64,000 nucleotides of DNA from Bradysia coprophila (Eukaryota; Arthropoda; Insecta; Diptera; Sciaridae), in contig NW_023504022.1 of NCBI RefSeq assembly GCF_014529535.1, positions 3,344,986 through 3,408,985 on the forward strand, written 5' to 3'. The notes below the pieces were generated by a model. That model saw only the letters and a list, made by a program, of their open reading frames with translations. It was not told where the DNA came from and did no database searches. Below, piece by piece: positions 32,592-44,359 of the stretch; within the stretch, counting starts at the first letter, position 1, and each line of letters begins with the position of its first letter. The position numbers and the translations under genes were made by a program.

Positions 32592-32905
32592 TTAAGAGGC
32601 ACCGGTACTTAGCTAAAATTGTAGCCTACATTTGTGTGCCTCATATTTCATTTTTGATGATATCTTTCCATCAGAATCCTTTTTCAAAAATGTACGACCG
32701 CAATTCCGACCGCGAATGTGTTAGCTTTCAACAGAAATGCATTTGGTTGTAGTTGTTTGACCAGCTCACATTCGTGGTCGTTATTGTGGTCGCATATTTT
32801 TCAAAAAGTTTTCTGATGGAAAGATATCATCAAAAGTAAACTAAAATCCAGTATTTAAAAATCGCCTAAATGTATGTTTTTCAGCAAAGCACCGATGCCT
32901 CTTAA
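32592..32905. mobile_element. TTAA-flanked MITE, TIR GAGGCACCGGTACTT, 314 bp
   Basis: TTAA at 32592-32595 and 32902-32905. Ends GAGGCACCGGTACTT and AGCACCGATGCCTC. Inner inverted repeat around ATTCGTGGTCG. TTAA duplication is the rule for piggyBac and Kolobok elements. Related: 37,751-38,535 and truncated 5,530-5,805. Confidence 0.8.
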
Positions 32906-33739
32906 AGCACGCAAAAATGTGTTACTTTCAAAGGAAATGAATTGGAAAAATTTACACATTCTGGAAATATATACGAAAAACCTTGACCAGCGCTCTAAAA
33001 TAAATAGCACCGTATATCTCCGAACCTACTCGACGGAGTGACTTTTAAAAGGGAATACTGTCCGAAGTTTAATTAGCTAACGAATTGCCGACGAAGCAAC
33101 ATTTTTTCATTGATCCTCTGAGCTATAAATGCTGAAATCCTGGATAAATAAGAAAAAGTTGAGTTTTTCATTTTCTGGATAAAATAAAAAGTAAGAAACA
33201 GAAAATATAAATTGCCGTTAAATGTTGATATAAGAAAAACTGATTGGAATAAAAATAAAAAAAGATTTAATTTTCCTAAAATTATTTTTCTTTTTTTTGC
33301 CTATTAAATGTATAATGAATATGTGTGTGCAAGGGCGGATTAACCTCAGGGTAATTCTGGCTCTAGCCAGGCGCTGGAAAGAGAAATGGGGCGCTGGAAA
33401 TTTGAGGAGCTTCGAAAATGGAAATTAATCTAACAAAAATCTCTCATAATTGAAATAAATAAATGAAGCAAAATATTTCGCCTGCGGCGCTTATCAATTT
33501 CTATCAGATCTCAATTAAATCAAGAAAAGTGGTAGCGTACTGGTCTTCCAACATGAAAATTTTTCTTCGGTGTTTTGTAGAAAAGTGATGTTCCTAGGCC
33601 TACCCAATCATAATCTTGGTAGTTTGGTGCCCTCAACGAACCGTACCGATATGAATGAATTTTGTGTACAAATATCTGAGTCCAACTTTATCCGGAGATA
33701 TAATTAACACCAGACAAAAATCTTAACCGCTTCCCAACC
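32906..33739. other. Gene-free stretch
   Basis: No gene. 33,050-33,150 shares GACGAATTGCCGA-type and ATAAATGCTGAAATC words with 14,980-15,090. A GGCGCTGGAAA word is repeated near 33,370 and 33,391. Confidence 0.4.
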
Positions 33740-34880
33740 TATAGGTGTGTGCTATTCTATTCGGTATTCAATTACTTTCCATAAAAAACTAAATCTAGCA
33801 AAATCGGATGATATTTACTCGATTTATGTGCAAAAAACACTTAGGGCCGAGTAACGTCCTTTGAGCCCTCCCAACAAGCCCATGTTGCATCTTACCCAAA
33901 AACAATGTTCAGCAACTTTGTTCTACTCGTCAATACCTTTCATTTGATATATCACAAGCAGCTATTGCGTGCGTATTTCGGTAGATATCGTCGAAAGACT
34001 GAAAAACACCTATAGGGCCCTAGCTCTGGAAGGGCCGACCCTACCATGCCCATTTTCGAACTTGACCTTACTTTTGTCGATACCAATCGGGGAAAAAAAG
34101 AATTTTGAAAAAAGGTTGTGATTTGCTCAAGCTAGAGGGGTCACAGACGGACGGACGGACGGACATTTTTTTTATTGCGGATTCGTCATCTATGAACATA
34201 ACCAAATGCTCTTACTGTCTGCTTCAAATTCGACGTGTTACAAACGGCATATTAATCTTATAAGCCCCCAGTACTTCGTTCGGGGCTAAAAATGTCTTTC
34301 CGTCTGTCCGTCTGTCTGTGACCCCTATTACTTGAAATCACAACCTTTTTTGAAAATTCTTTTTTTCCCCGTTTGGTAATGTCAGAAGAGAGGCTAAGTT
34401 CGAAGATGGGCGATTTTGGTTCGACACCTCCCGAGCTGGGGCCCCATAAGCGATTTAGAGTTTTTCGAAGATATCTCCAGAAATTTAAACGCTAAAGTTG
34501 TTAATGATGCATAAAATGAAAGGTATTAACAATGCCGATCGACAAAAAAAAAGTTTATGGAAATCGGATGACCGACTAGTGAGTTAGAGCCCATGATGTG
34601 TACCGGGTACAGGGCTGGAAAGAGTTTTTGCGTGTAGGTCGGCCAAATTTGAACCGATTTCGTTTCCTTTCGCTTTAGTAGATAGGTATTGAACGTACCA
34701 ATCAGTTTATGAAATTTGGTTGACCGGAGCGTGAGCTAGATTCCTTGGAGTGAGCTCATATCCAGCTACTCGGCTGTACAGTGAACGTGGTGTTTTTTGC
34801 CAATATCTTCAGTAAACTTTGACCGAATTTCATGAATTTTTTTTTTGTTTGAACGGTATTAACGAATGTAAATCGTCAGA
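33740..34880. repeat. Two AGCCCCGTACG family copies head to head
   Basis: 33,740-34,287 is reverse-oriented, from CCGAGTAACG-type tandem-unit sequence to GTTCGGGGCTAAAAA, with (GACG)n at 34,147-34,165. From 34,288 a forward copy begins inside the (GTCCGTCT)n tract and runs to AACGAATGTAAATCG at 34,880. Together they form an inverted arrangement with no coding capacity. Confidence 0.6.
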
Positions 34881-35610
34881 GCTAGATTAGATTAGATTAG
34901 ATGGGAGGGTGTAAGCCCAGCACCTAAGCCTCAGATGGGCCTGTTGTGCTATTGTACAAGTCTCTTGATCATATGGACTGTGATTTTACATCATATCTCT
35001 CCCGACTTAGATTGTTCACAAATCGACCGTGTGTTAACGTCCCATACGTTGTGAATTCTCCAAGCCGTGGGTGGTATGCGAATACCACAACCATCACTAA
35101 TTGACCTGTACATTTTCCCAAAGATGGCGCTATCAACATTGTCATGTTGTAGCTCTTTCTACTATTGACATTATGTCGATATGGTTTCTTTTATGGAGAA
35201 AGCGAATGTTGGGTTTTTTGATATTTCCGACTTTGTTACGGTTACGGCTATTAGTTTTAGGTAATAGCAAGTGTCTAATCACCATAGGCCATGAGTTGCC
35301 TCTTCGTATAAATCGCCATGCCACCATGTGACTGAACTCGTTCTGGCGTTGCAGGTTGTAGCGTTTGAATGATTCGTATTTCGTCATATCCCTTGACATC
35401 CATACAACGTATCAATCAATAGATCTGTTAAACCTCGCGGTCATTTTGGAGTACAAGATAGTTTCTGTATCTTGGGATTGTACCACAGCAAATTTGTAAA
35501 AATTTGCTATGTGGTTTTGGGGTGTCAAATGAGAACCCGAAGCGTTTGTACCTTACCTGCACTAAAATTGACTGCCAGATGCCATACGGCAATGTGTCAT
35601 TTTCGTACAT
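34881..35610 (-). pseudogene. Probable LINE 3' fragment with (TCTAA)n tail
   Basis: Read on the minus strand: two short overlapping frames (35,610-35,428, RLMYENDTLPYGIWQ before a CAG/GTAAGG; 35,399-35,142, EFSHMVAWRFIRRGNSWPMV) are followed by about 200 bases of untranslated-looking DNA and a tail of four TCTAA repeats at about 34,884-34,903. The frame-broken coding remnant plus simple-repeat tail suggests a 5'-truncated non-LTR retrotransposon. I do not recognise the protein. Confidence 0.4.
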
Positions 35611-36000
35611 TAATCGAGCACGTAATTTAGCATTAGCTTCTGGTAGAGTCGATTGTTAATCCGTAAACCGACGCCACGAAGCACATGTTAAATAACAAAG
35701 GAAATAACACAATTGTTGATATCGCACAATGAGGCGAGAACGACTTTATTGATCAAAGAGAAAATGACCTACGAGAACAACACTTTGACTTCGTTAATAA
35801 AACCTTTAAAATAATTTCACCATTTAAACATTACAGCAAAATAAAAACACCAAAGCCGTAAAAGTTGGCACAGAAATTAGACAAAATCGAAAATGAATTC
35901 ACACACAGCCACACAAAAGAAACACTTTTAGAGAGCAACGCATAAACACGTCCGTTCTCTGTGACTGCCGTTGTCCAACCAGTCAGAGCTACTTCCAGTC
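35611..36000. other. Gene-free stretch
   Basis: Nothing supported. Confidence 0.4.
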
Positions 36001-36568
36001 TCCTAACAAAATGACTACCGGCGGCCATATTGGATTTTATTAAAAACGATATAAATCGGTAAAAATTAAGGGAAATTCATCCGTTTTCGCCAATTTTTGT
36101 AAAATCTGAGATGTATTCGCACACTAAAAAATAGCGTGTTGTGGAAAAATTGTTAGAATTGTGGTTCTTGCACATAAGTCGAATAAATCTGATTTCGCTA
36201 GTTTTTGCTTTATTTGAGAGGTAATTGAATAGAAAGTTGGCAAAAATTTTTGGATTCTTAAAATAATGTTGTAAATTGTTGGTTTTATTTCAGAGGTACT
36301 TCGTACGGGCTTTCGTAATTGCGCTATGCGCAATTTAAAAAATGAACACTTTCAGGCAATAATGGATTGGCAATAATGTCAAGGACGCAAGTGGGTTACG
36401 GAAGCATTTTGGTAACAGACGCATAAGAGGGTTGAAGACGTATTAGGGGTACAGGGGTGACAGGCGTATTAGGGCTACGGACGTATTATGGTTACGGACG
36501 CAATAGGTTTACGGGATTGTACGGGGCTCAGTCGCAGCAAACGCTCCGACTGTTCTGATGCCTTGTTT
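36001..36568 (+). repeat. AGCCCCGTACG family, 3' portion
   Basis: CCTAACAAAATG, a 145-bp-type unit remnant, TTGCGCTATGCGCAA at 36,319, tandem GTATTAGGG(C/G)TACGGACG variants and the end GTACGGGGCTCAGTCGCAGC..GATGCCTTG before a T-run. Confidence 0.6.
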
Positions 36569-37326
36569 TTTTTAATTTTTACTGATTTCATTTTCTTTTT
36601 GTTTTGTTTAATACGATTGATTATGGATAAACGTTTATTTTTACTTTTAGTTTCTTTTTTTAGTTTTTTTTTCTTATTTTTCGTTTGGATCAATTACATT
36701 TCCTCACTTTGATCCTTTCACTTTTCTGGTTTAGTTTCAGAGATAATTATTTACGGGTTTTCTCTTTTCCATTTTTCATTTTCTTTTTTTGTTTTTAAAT
36801 AAATTTAATTTTATCTTATTCTTTATTTAACTATACAAACGAGTAAAATTTTATCAATTAACACGAGATGTACATCTGGATTACACAATTTTACACAATT
36901 TCTTTGTTTGTTTGTTGTTTTTTTTGGACTCGCGTGTGTGGTTTCCTTACTCATTACAGGATATTTTCATGTATCAAATTTTACTAGACTTATTTCCATA
37001 AATTTATTTTTTTGTTTATTTATTTATATTTTGTTACTTCTATAGTTCTAAGATTCAGATATTTTTTTTCCTTTTTCTTCTTTTTTAAATAATCATCCAT
37101 TTATTTACTTCTACTTTATCATTCCACATTTTATTTATTTATTCATTAATATAATATGCTTCATCATTTTTATCAATTTCTTCATCTTTTTCTTTTAATG
37201 TGTGCCTTAAATTTTATAATTATAATTTCATTTTAACTTTTACATAATTTTACTTTTCCACTTCTGCATCATCATCTCTTTATTTATTCTTTTCTTTTCT
37301 TTATTTTTTGAATAATAAATTCATAA
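36569..37326. other. T-rich low-complexity stretch
   Basis: About 750 bases with very strong T excess on the plus strand, made of TTTATT, TTTCTTTT and ATTTATTTA words. No gene. Confidence 0.6.
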
Positions 37327-37334
37327 TCACCATC

Positions 37335-37476
37335 CAGTGCCGGACTGGCTCAAAAAAGCCCTTCGGGCGTTGTATGAAGAAATTTATCAAAAGGCCCTAC
37401 GTTGACATTTATCCATACAAAAATCAAAAGGCCCTTAGGGAATCGCCCGAACGCCCATAGGGCCAGTCCGACACTG
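37335..37476. mobile_element. hAT-type MITE, 142 bp, TIR CAGTGCCGGACTGGC
   Basis: Ends CAGTGCCGGACTGGC and GCCAGTCCGACACTG, the widespread hAT type. TCACCATC at 37327-37334 and 37477-37484 is an exact 8-bp duplication. Inner arms include AAAGGCCCT words. Confidence 0.92.
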
Positions 37477-37750
37477 TCACCATCAAACAGTCGGCGTGAT
37501 CAATTTTCCGTTAATTTTAATTATTTAAATTGAGATCGTCTGTTGAGCACTTTTCTTTTTATTTTTGTTTAATTAAATTTTATATATAATTACGATTACA
37601 TTGGGCTATGTTAAATTTACATTTTAAGTAATAACTATCATTGATACGAACATTAAAAATAAAATCGGAGAATACATTTTCTGTTATTAGTGATTTACTG
37701 TTCGACTCAAACTCAATTATTGTTTAAATGTAAATAATTGGTCAAATAGT

Positions 37751-38535
37751 TTAAGAGGCATCGGCACTTTTTCCTACCACAAAACCCGAAAAAACGACCC
37801 GAAAACTGTCGATGTATCTCTTAGGAAGTCATATAAAATGATTCGAATATGCTTCAGAAAGGTAATATGGACTTTCGCCGTTGGAATTGCGGTCTTACAT
37901 TTTCCAGAAATTAATAAAATTTTGATAAAATAATGAAATTAAAGTATCTCTGTTTTGAGCTAAAATTTTCACAAAACTGCTCACTTTCCTGACAACACCA
38001 AAAATATCACAACACAAGAGCGTATTATATGAAAAGCTGCCACTGATTCGGTTAGAATTGCGGTCACAAATTTTTAAAATAAATCTTTAAATTTCACAAA
38101 TGTTAAAAAACAAACTGCAATAGGTTTAAGCATTATCAAAATATAATAAAATGGCGTCACACTAAATCGAATCATTTCCGAAAAATGATTTCAAAAATGA
38201 TGTCATTTCGATTAAAATGCTACTTTCAGTAAAGGGGACATATGGGCAGCCAAATTTTTGATCTAAATAATAAAATAAATTTTTGATAATTTAAACGATT
38301 TCAGCCTTTATTATACGCTGATTACCAGTGCATACATTGTAGAAGTTGATTTCACTAAATAAGTAACAGAAAATCTACATATTTTAGTCAAAATTTTGTG
38401 TGTTCAAATTTAAATTATTGCGCTTTTCCGAATTTCCTAGTTGTTTTGAGTTGTGATCGTTGGATGGAGCAAGTATCAATTGTTAAGAAGAATCATGTTG
38501 GAGTGTGTCTGAGGAGGAACAATTATGCCTCTTAA
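37751..38535. mobile_element. TTAA-flanked element, 785 bp, TIR GAGGCATCGG
   Basis: TTAA at 37751-37754 and 38532-38535, left end GAGGCATCGGCACTTTTT, right end only ATGCCTC. Inner GGAATTGCGGTC words match the smaller family members at 32,592 and 5,530. No transposase frame. Confidence 0.65.
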
Positions 38536-39769
38536 TAAAATCTAAAAACTTGTACATGCTGACATTTCACTTTGTTTTAGCCCTTTGTGGAATGTCAGAC
38601 TGAACAACCACAGATCTTCACAATAAAAATAAAATAACAGAAAATATCCTCCATATTTTGCTGATTTTTTTTGTTAAATATTTTTCCTAATTGTTTCGTT
38701 TTCATCTCTTTTTCAGGGGATATGACCGTTCATTTAGTCACATTTCGTTTCGTCTCTACATAATGTATTTTGTTCTTGATTTATTTGAATTGGTTTCGCT
38801 TCTTCTTCTTTTATTCTTACTCTTTATTTCAATAGATAAAATTCTACACTACACGATAAACATATTTGCATATTTCGTTCTTTTGAAATGTAGGCAATAA
38901 TTGCAAGTACTCAATGGGGTTACGGAAGTATTTTGGTAACGGACGCAGAAGAGGCTTGTCGACGTATTAGTGTTACGGGCGTATCAGGGCTACGAGACGT
39001 ATTATAGCTACGGACGAAATAGGATTGCGGGTTGTACGGGGCTCAGTCGCAGCAAACGCTCCGACTGTTCTGACGGCTTGTTTCTTTTATTTTTCTATTA
39101 GTTTGAAGAGAACAACAACTAAAATTGATTAATTGTATCGATAAAAGTGCTGTTCCATTTAATATATTTTGATTCATATACACATCATAAAATGCACATT
39201 TACTAATAAATTTATTTGGTTTGATTCAGGGTGCCATAATTATTTTCGATTAATTTTTTTTGTATCTATCGCTAAAATTGTGCTTTTCCAACGAATTCCT
39301 ACTTACAACTTCTCTAAAATTGTAAGTTTTTTTTTTGTCAACGGACTCAAAAAAACCACTCTGAAATGATATCGAATTTGCGATGGAAACGATTAGATAA
39401 ATGGTCAGTGAGGTGTTGTGTGAACATCAGCGTCACCAGAGAGAAATGTTTGTTGCACAACAAACTTTTGAATGTTTATTCGCGTTTTTGCAACGAAGTT
39501 GGATCGAAAATTTATCATGGGATTGGTGTTAGCGTTTAGATTGAAAACCAATTGCCAAAAAGAGATGAGAATAGGAGAGTTAAGAAACATGTCTAGAAAT
39601 AACACATTTCCCAACGTTGTTCACCGACCTTCTAGCTTTTCTATTATCTCTGTTTTACGTTGCGTGATCGCCACGTTGCCCCCAAAATTTATTTGATAAA
39701 CGAGGGACCACCAGACATTCTTTCTGAATGTCGAAAATTAGCTACTTTCACAAATTCAGTTTTGACTTC
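38536..39769. other. Gene-free, contains a 3' end of the AGCCCCGTACG family
   Basis: 38,890-39,081 is a 3' fragment (GGGTTACGGAAG..GTACGGGGCTCAGTCGCAGC..GACGGCTTG before TTT). The rest shows no supported gene. A small frame at 39,405-39,614 is unremarkable. Confidence 0.45.
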
Positions 39770-39908
39770 ATGCTTCGGGGCCGGAGATGAGGGCAATTTT
39801 TCGAATTTTCTCGGGTTTCCGGCCCTCTGCATGAAAACTCACATGTGCACCTGTTTGGGACGGTTGATTTAAGGCAATTTCGCGGATTGTAGGCCGAACG
39901 AAGTGAGT
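39770..39908. repeat. Dispersed inverted repeat family, half copy
   Basis: CATGCTTCGGGGCCGGAGATG through CTGTTTGGGACGGTTGATTT to GGCCGAACGAAGTGAG; the complementary arm is missing. It interrupts the gag remnant to its right. Parts written here are separate words, not one run. Confidence 0.6.
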
Positions 39909-40514
39909 ACAACTTCGTTTTGAAACCGCTCCGTTGAAATCTGTTAAATCGTACGCTTGTTGATATGAATCTTCCGTTATGTTGAATTTAGAGATTAATC
40001 GCTCGGCTTCTCCGGTCAAAGATGATTTTAGGTAGTGCATCTTTTGCAAATTGTTGAATTTTTCGTTGCGATGGATGAGTGAATCAAACATGTTTTTAAA
40101 GGTGATCCATTTGTTATAATCACCAGAAAACGGTTGAATTTCGATCGCCTTAAGCTTGATATTTGATGAATTGATCGAATTGATGACAAAATTTTTGAGG
40201 AATTGTAACGGCTGCAATCTGGTTGATGAATTTTCCAGCTGATCAATTTTAGTATAGATGAAAATGGTGACCTTATCGAACGTAACGAAAGCCTGATTAT
40301 ACTATATTATTGAGTTTTTGGCCTTGAAAAACGCTTTCGTGAATGTATCGGCGTCGGTCACATGCATAACGGCTTCACAAAATGTTATACATTTATCGAT
40401 GTTTGCTCTTTGAACCTTGATTTTTCCCTCCATCGTAACTTGAGTGTGGAAACCAAAATTTTCCAGTCGTTTTGGCGCGCTCAACGTTTGCAAGGTCTTC
40501 ACTGTTTCGTACAC
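39909..40514 (-). pseudogene. BEL/Pao-type retrotransposon gag remnant
   Basis: Minus-strand reading contains IEIQPFSGDYNKWITFKNMF, then LIHRNEKFNNLQKMHYLKSS and LTGEAERLISKFNITEDSY. These are the signature of the DUF1759-type gag region of BEL/Pao LTR retrotransposons (structural protein forming the particle). An upstream frame (40,514-40,302, ending in a stop) probably belongs to the N-terminal part, separated by a stop codon near 40,300. The 3' side is cut by a dispersed repeat at 39,908. No pol sequence or LTR pair was recognised nearby. Confidence 0.72.
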
Positions 40515-41127
40515 TGTTCACTCGGGTCAATGAACTCTTGAATTTCTACCGTTTGACTTTATTTAATAAAATTTGATTCAAGCACTTTTTTATTTTTTAT
40601 TTGTGGACTGTATTTAGGTTTTAATTTAAATTGCTGGTTATCAAGTTTGGCCTCGAAGGACCATGTTTAAAATCCTAAGGTTTTCTGATTTTAATTCTTT
40701 CTTTATTAACAATAAATTGGTATACTTTAACAACAGGTAGACTCGTTGATTAGATTATACAATATAATGGTTTGGTTGGTTGGTTGGTTGGATGGATGTT
40801 GCTTCTTGCAACGATTGATACAGAATGACTATAACTAAATTCTGATTACCGCTCTAAACGAACATACAAATACTGATCATAATTTATAATAGATGACGCG
40901 CATCGATTACCCTTAATTTGGTCATATTTACAATAGCGATTCAAATAGTCGCGGTAATATTATACAAACCTAATTTAATCACTTGATTGGTGTATTGTCC
41001 TCGACAGTTCACAAATTCAATTCCGAGTAATTTTTGTAATTTCGTCGTGTTAAATTTTAGAAAGGAATTGCATTACAGTTCTAGTTAAATACCTATTTAG
41101 CCTAACAACTAGTCACTTCCATCTATA
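40515..41127. other. Gene-free stretch with a (GGTT)n run
   Basis: (GGTT)n at about 40,769-40,790. It may include the 5' region of the gag-bearing element, but I see no LTR boundaries. Confidence 0.4.
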
Positions 41128-41756
41128 TACTATGTGTAACATGCAAATATGGTCATGATCGTAGTTAATTTATTTAACACAGATACCAAATGTCATGTGG
41201 AATGCGTGGAACGCGAGTGCTTGGAGAAACAGCGACTGCTACGCATTTGACATCTGATTGTTTTTTTGTTGATTTGTTGGTTTTGTCGAGTGCTTTTCAA
41301 TTTTAACATTTTCTTTCGCTTTGGTGTAACAAGGACTGAAACAGCTTCTAGTTTTGTGTTAAAATTGTTTCAAAGTATTCTAAATTTTATAGGTTTCAGA
41401 TGTGTTCGTATATAATAAGCCCTAATTTGGCCGTTAAATCGTGAATTTTGCTTTGTGTTCGAGTGATTTGTTTCCGTACAGAACTCATTCTGTTCTTTTC
41501 TTTTTTAAAAGAAAAATTTAATTAATTTGATAATACTGTAGGCAAAGTATCTAAATTAATAATTTTCCATTAATTCGTCACAACTTTTAATTCATAATTC
41601 AATCCTGAAAATTCGTCAATCTAAAAATACACTGCTCGTACGCATTCACATTCGCAATCAACAAACGTCAAACGGTTTTCATTTTCTCATCTAAGATTTT
41701 CTTTATTTTTACCGAAAATTCATGATCATTTTACATGTGATGAGTATTTACATATT

Positions 41757-42388
41757 TTATAATTTGTAAACTTCATCTAGCTGATTGTTGGATGGGCGTG
41801 TTCCAAGAATGCTGGTGGCATTCCCCTGTTGTATGGCCAGAGAAATTTTGTTACACAAAAAATGTTTGGCGCGAATATCACCCGATTCTTCAATAAGCAT
41901 ATTGCCAAGTTTGTGAAAGAATTGTTTCGTCTCTTTACACCATGGTCCTAAAGTTTCGAAAGCTAGACCAGCTAGAAGAAAATTGGAAGCCTTGATCTGT
42001 GTATAGTATACTCACAAGTTACATCCCAGACTAAACGTTTGCCTTTCGACCAAGGCGCGAGAGTTACACCATCCGGCCGCTTTCCATCATCGCGTGAAAG
42101 TCCAAGTGGTTCAAGATCCGAACTGTGGTGAGCCGTTGTTAATGATCGATGCGTTATACGGTTGAGCGTGACATGACGTGGATATGTTCCCTTCGCATTG
42201 GGGCAGCTGAGGCCGTGTGTGCCATTTCCGTCCACCAGTACACCACAGATGCATTTGTGTTTGGAGAAATATGGAATGCCAAGACGAAGAGCTACGCAAA
42301 CTTGGAAATCTTGGTTATTCATTGCGGTACCAATATTTGCTGATGGAATTAAGTGAAGCCATCCGCTTGATTCTGGTTCTTGTCTCAT
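41757..42388 (-). pseudogene. LINE-like retroelement protein, C-terminal part, copy 3
   Basis: Related to, but diverged from, the copies at 4.7 and 6.4 kb. Read on the minus strand: ESSGWLHLIPSANIG, VCVALRLG, HKCICGVLVDGNGTHGLSC (complete cysteine/histidine cluster), SRDDGKRPDGVTLAPWS, KRLVWDVTCEYT. A frameshift near 41,985 follows. The C-terminal part continues in another frame as LAGLAFETLGPW..NATSILGT..DEVYKL with a stop at 41,759-41,757. It is 5' truncated exactly at the inverted-repeat arm, with imperfect repeats TCTCATCTAAGATTTT (41,685) and TCTCATTAGATTTT (42,383) on the two sides, consistent with target-primed insertion. Confidence 0.75.
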
Positions 42389-43448
42389 TAGATTTTTTTG
42401 TGAAAATGTTTTTTGCCTACCTATTAAACCAGAGCTCTCAATATTTCCGAAATTGTTTCATTTCGAATAAGGAAAGTGCTCTTAAAATCAACAAATCGAA
42501 AACAAAAAACAATGTTTTTTATTCTTGGAGTTATTTTCAGAAAAGTTATGCTCCGCAAGTGTCGGATATCGATTTTTTTTAAATAAAACTTAGATTTATT
42601 GATCAAAAACAGTTAAAGAACTTATATAAATTGTTCTTCGCTTGTTCGATACTGTTTTAATTCATTCTCATTTAAAATGTGTTTTGACTACTTATCTACT
42701 CGAAAATAAGGAAATATCAGGAATTACTAATAGATGTTTGCAGATGTTTTCGATTCAAAAGTTTTTTTTCCTCTATTTCAATGGATCTTTATTTTAATAT
42801 TGAATAATAGAAGGGTTCTGTTAGCCGGGCTCACTGAATATCTTTGAATTTTGACCTAATCTCTTTTTAAGTATCTACAGAAATTCTTATCAAGTCACTT
42901 TGGAGGAATTATTTCAGAAACCCCTTCTTAATAAGATTTAAAAAATCCATTAGTCGAAAAGATAAATCTGATAAATTTATTGCACTCTTAGCGCTGGTTT
43001 TTGTATTGAACTTCTTGAAATAAGTACGTTACTTCAGTTAATTCATTCTTTATTTGGTTTTTCGTTGCTTTTTTTTAGAAAAATACCTTGCAGTGCTGCT
43101 TGATAATTTATTAATCCAGTGGGGATATCCCTCACCTATGGCATTATGTAATAAATCTCATATTTCTATCTCCGAAATGCTGCGTAAATGTCGAACATTA
43201 ACAAATTTGGACAATTGAAAAATATCAGAAAATGTGAGTGTAGAAAATGGCTTGACTACTACACCTCGTAGGCTTATCTCAAATCTTAATAAAATTCTAA
43301 GCTCTAACCGTAGCTCAACTTTTTTTCGTTAAATATATTCTTTGGTTTTTCTGTCAGAAGGATGTGCTATGTGACAATAAACTAAAGTTGGTTGATTTCT
43401 TGGACTATAGCGGTGGTTTGTAAATAAAAGACGTTAGTTTACGCAATA

Positions 43449-43477
43449 TTTCGAGCTTCGGCTTTGCTCTTCATCAG
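43449..43477 (-). other. Hammerhead-ribozyme-like core
   Basis: On the minus strand CTGATGA is followed by A, GAGC, a 9-nt loop, GCTC and GAAA. The two conserved core strings and a perfect 4-bp stem II are present. One extra A separates CTGATGA from stem II, and I could not draw convincing stems I and III, so activity is uncertain. Confidence 0.25.
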
Positions 43478-43699
43478 GCTCTTTTGATTACTAATTACAT
43501 TACTGAAAATCAACAAAAGTATGAAGCTAAGACTACTAACTCCTCTCCACATGCATATTACAAATGTTTTGTAGCTTTGACTTTAATTTAACCAACGGCG
43601 AAGAAACAAAATCCAACATGTGTCAATAAACATCAGACGCATCTTCATTGTATTTTCGTTAGTAATTTGAAGGACACCACGAGTGTAATCGAAAATCAT

Positions 43700-44040
43700 T
43701 GGAATAGGAATAGCCTGAAACCTGATATGATCTGGATCAGATCTGATAGATTTTGACTTGACCTGATTTGAGTTGAACCTGAAAATACAGACACTGACCT
43801 GAAGTGAATTCTATCAGACCTATTTCGCAAATTATTTTAACAATATCTTGAGAAATTTGTTACTTCTATTATGCAAATATCCTCCGTGAAACTACGAAAC
43901 GAAAATTACGATTTTAGAACTCAGCGGCAAAGGAAACTAACAAGAAATATGCAAATGAATCAGGTCAATCCTGGTTATTTCAGGTTAAATTTAAAACATG
44001 TCAGGTCAGATCAGGTTTTTGATTTTCATGTCAAAAACCT
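43700..44040. repeat. Degenerate CAGGTCAGAT tract
   Basis: Words such as GATCTGGATCAGATCTGAT and TCAGGTCAGATCAGG recur irregularly in the centre of the long-inverted-repeat element. Confidence 0.4.
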
Positions 44041-44359
44041 ACCTATTCCGAGGCATAAGTGGTTTGTAGTGTGGCCAAGCTAATTCACTGACCGAAAACA
44101 ACATGGTTGCCTCACCTTTTTAAGTACAATCTTCAAAACAACCTTCAAAAGAAATCTTCTCCTATTTGATTTTCCACATAAACTACATAGTTTTCTGAAA
44201 CTTTGCCTAAATCTTTTGCCGATCCCAAAATGCATTCCAATTTGCCGTAAAGATCTTCGCATCATCGATTAAATACAACAGTCGATTGAATTGACGATTC
44301 AAAGGCTTGCGTAGCATAAATTTCCTGAAAATAACTCCAAGAATAAAAACATTGTTTTT

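Noticed and set aside
34881..34905. Telomere-type repeat (TTAGA)n
   Set aside because: Only four units, not TTAGG, and positioned at the end of a LINE-like fragment, so a retroelement tail is more likely.
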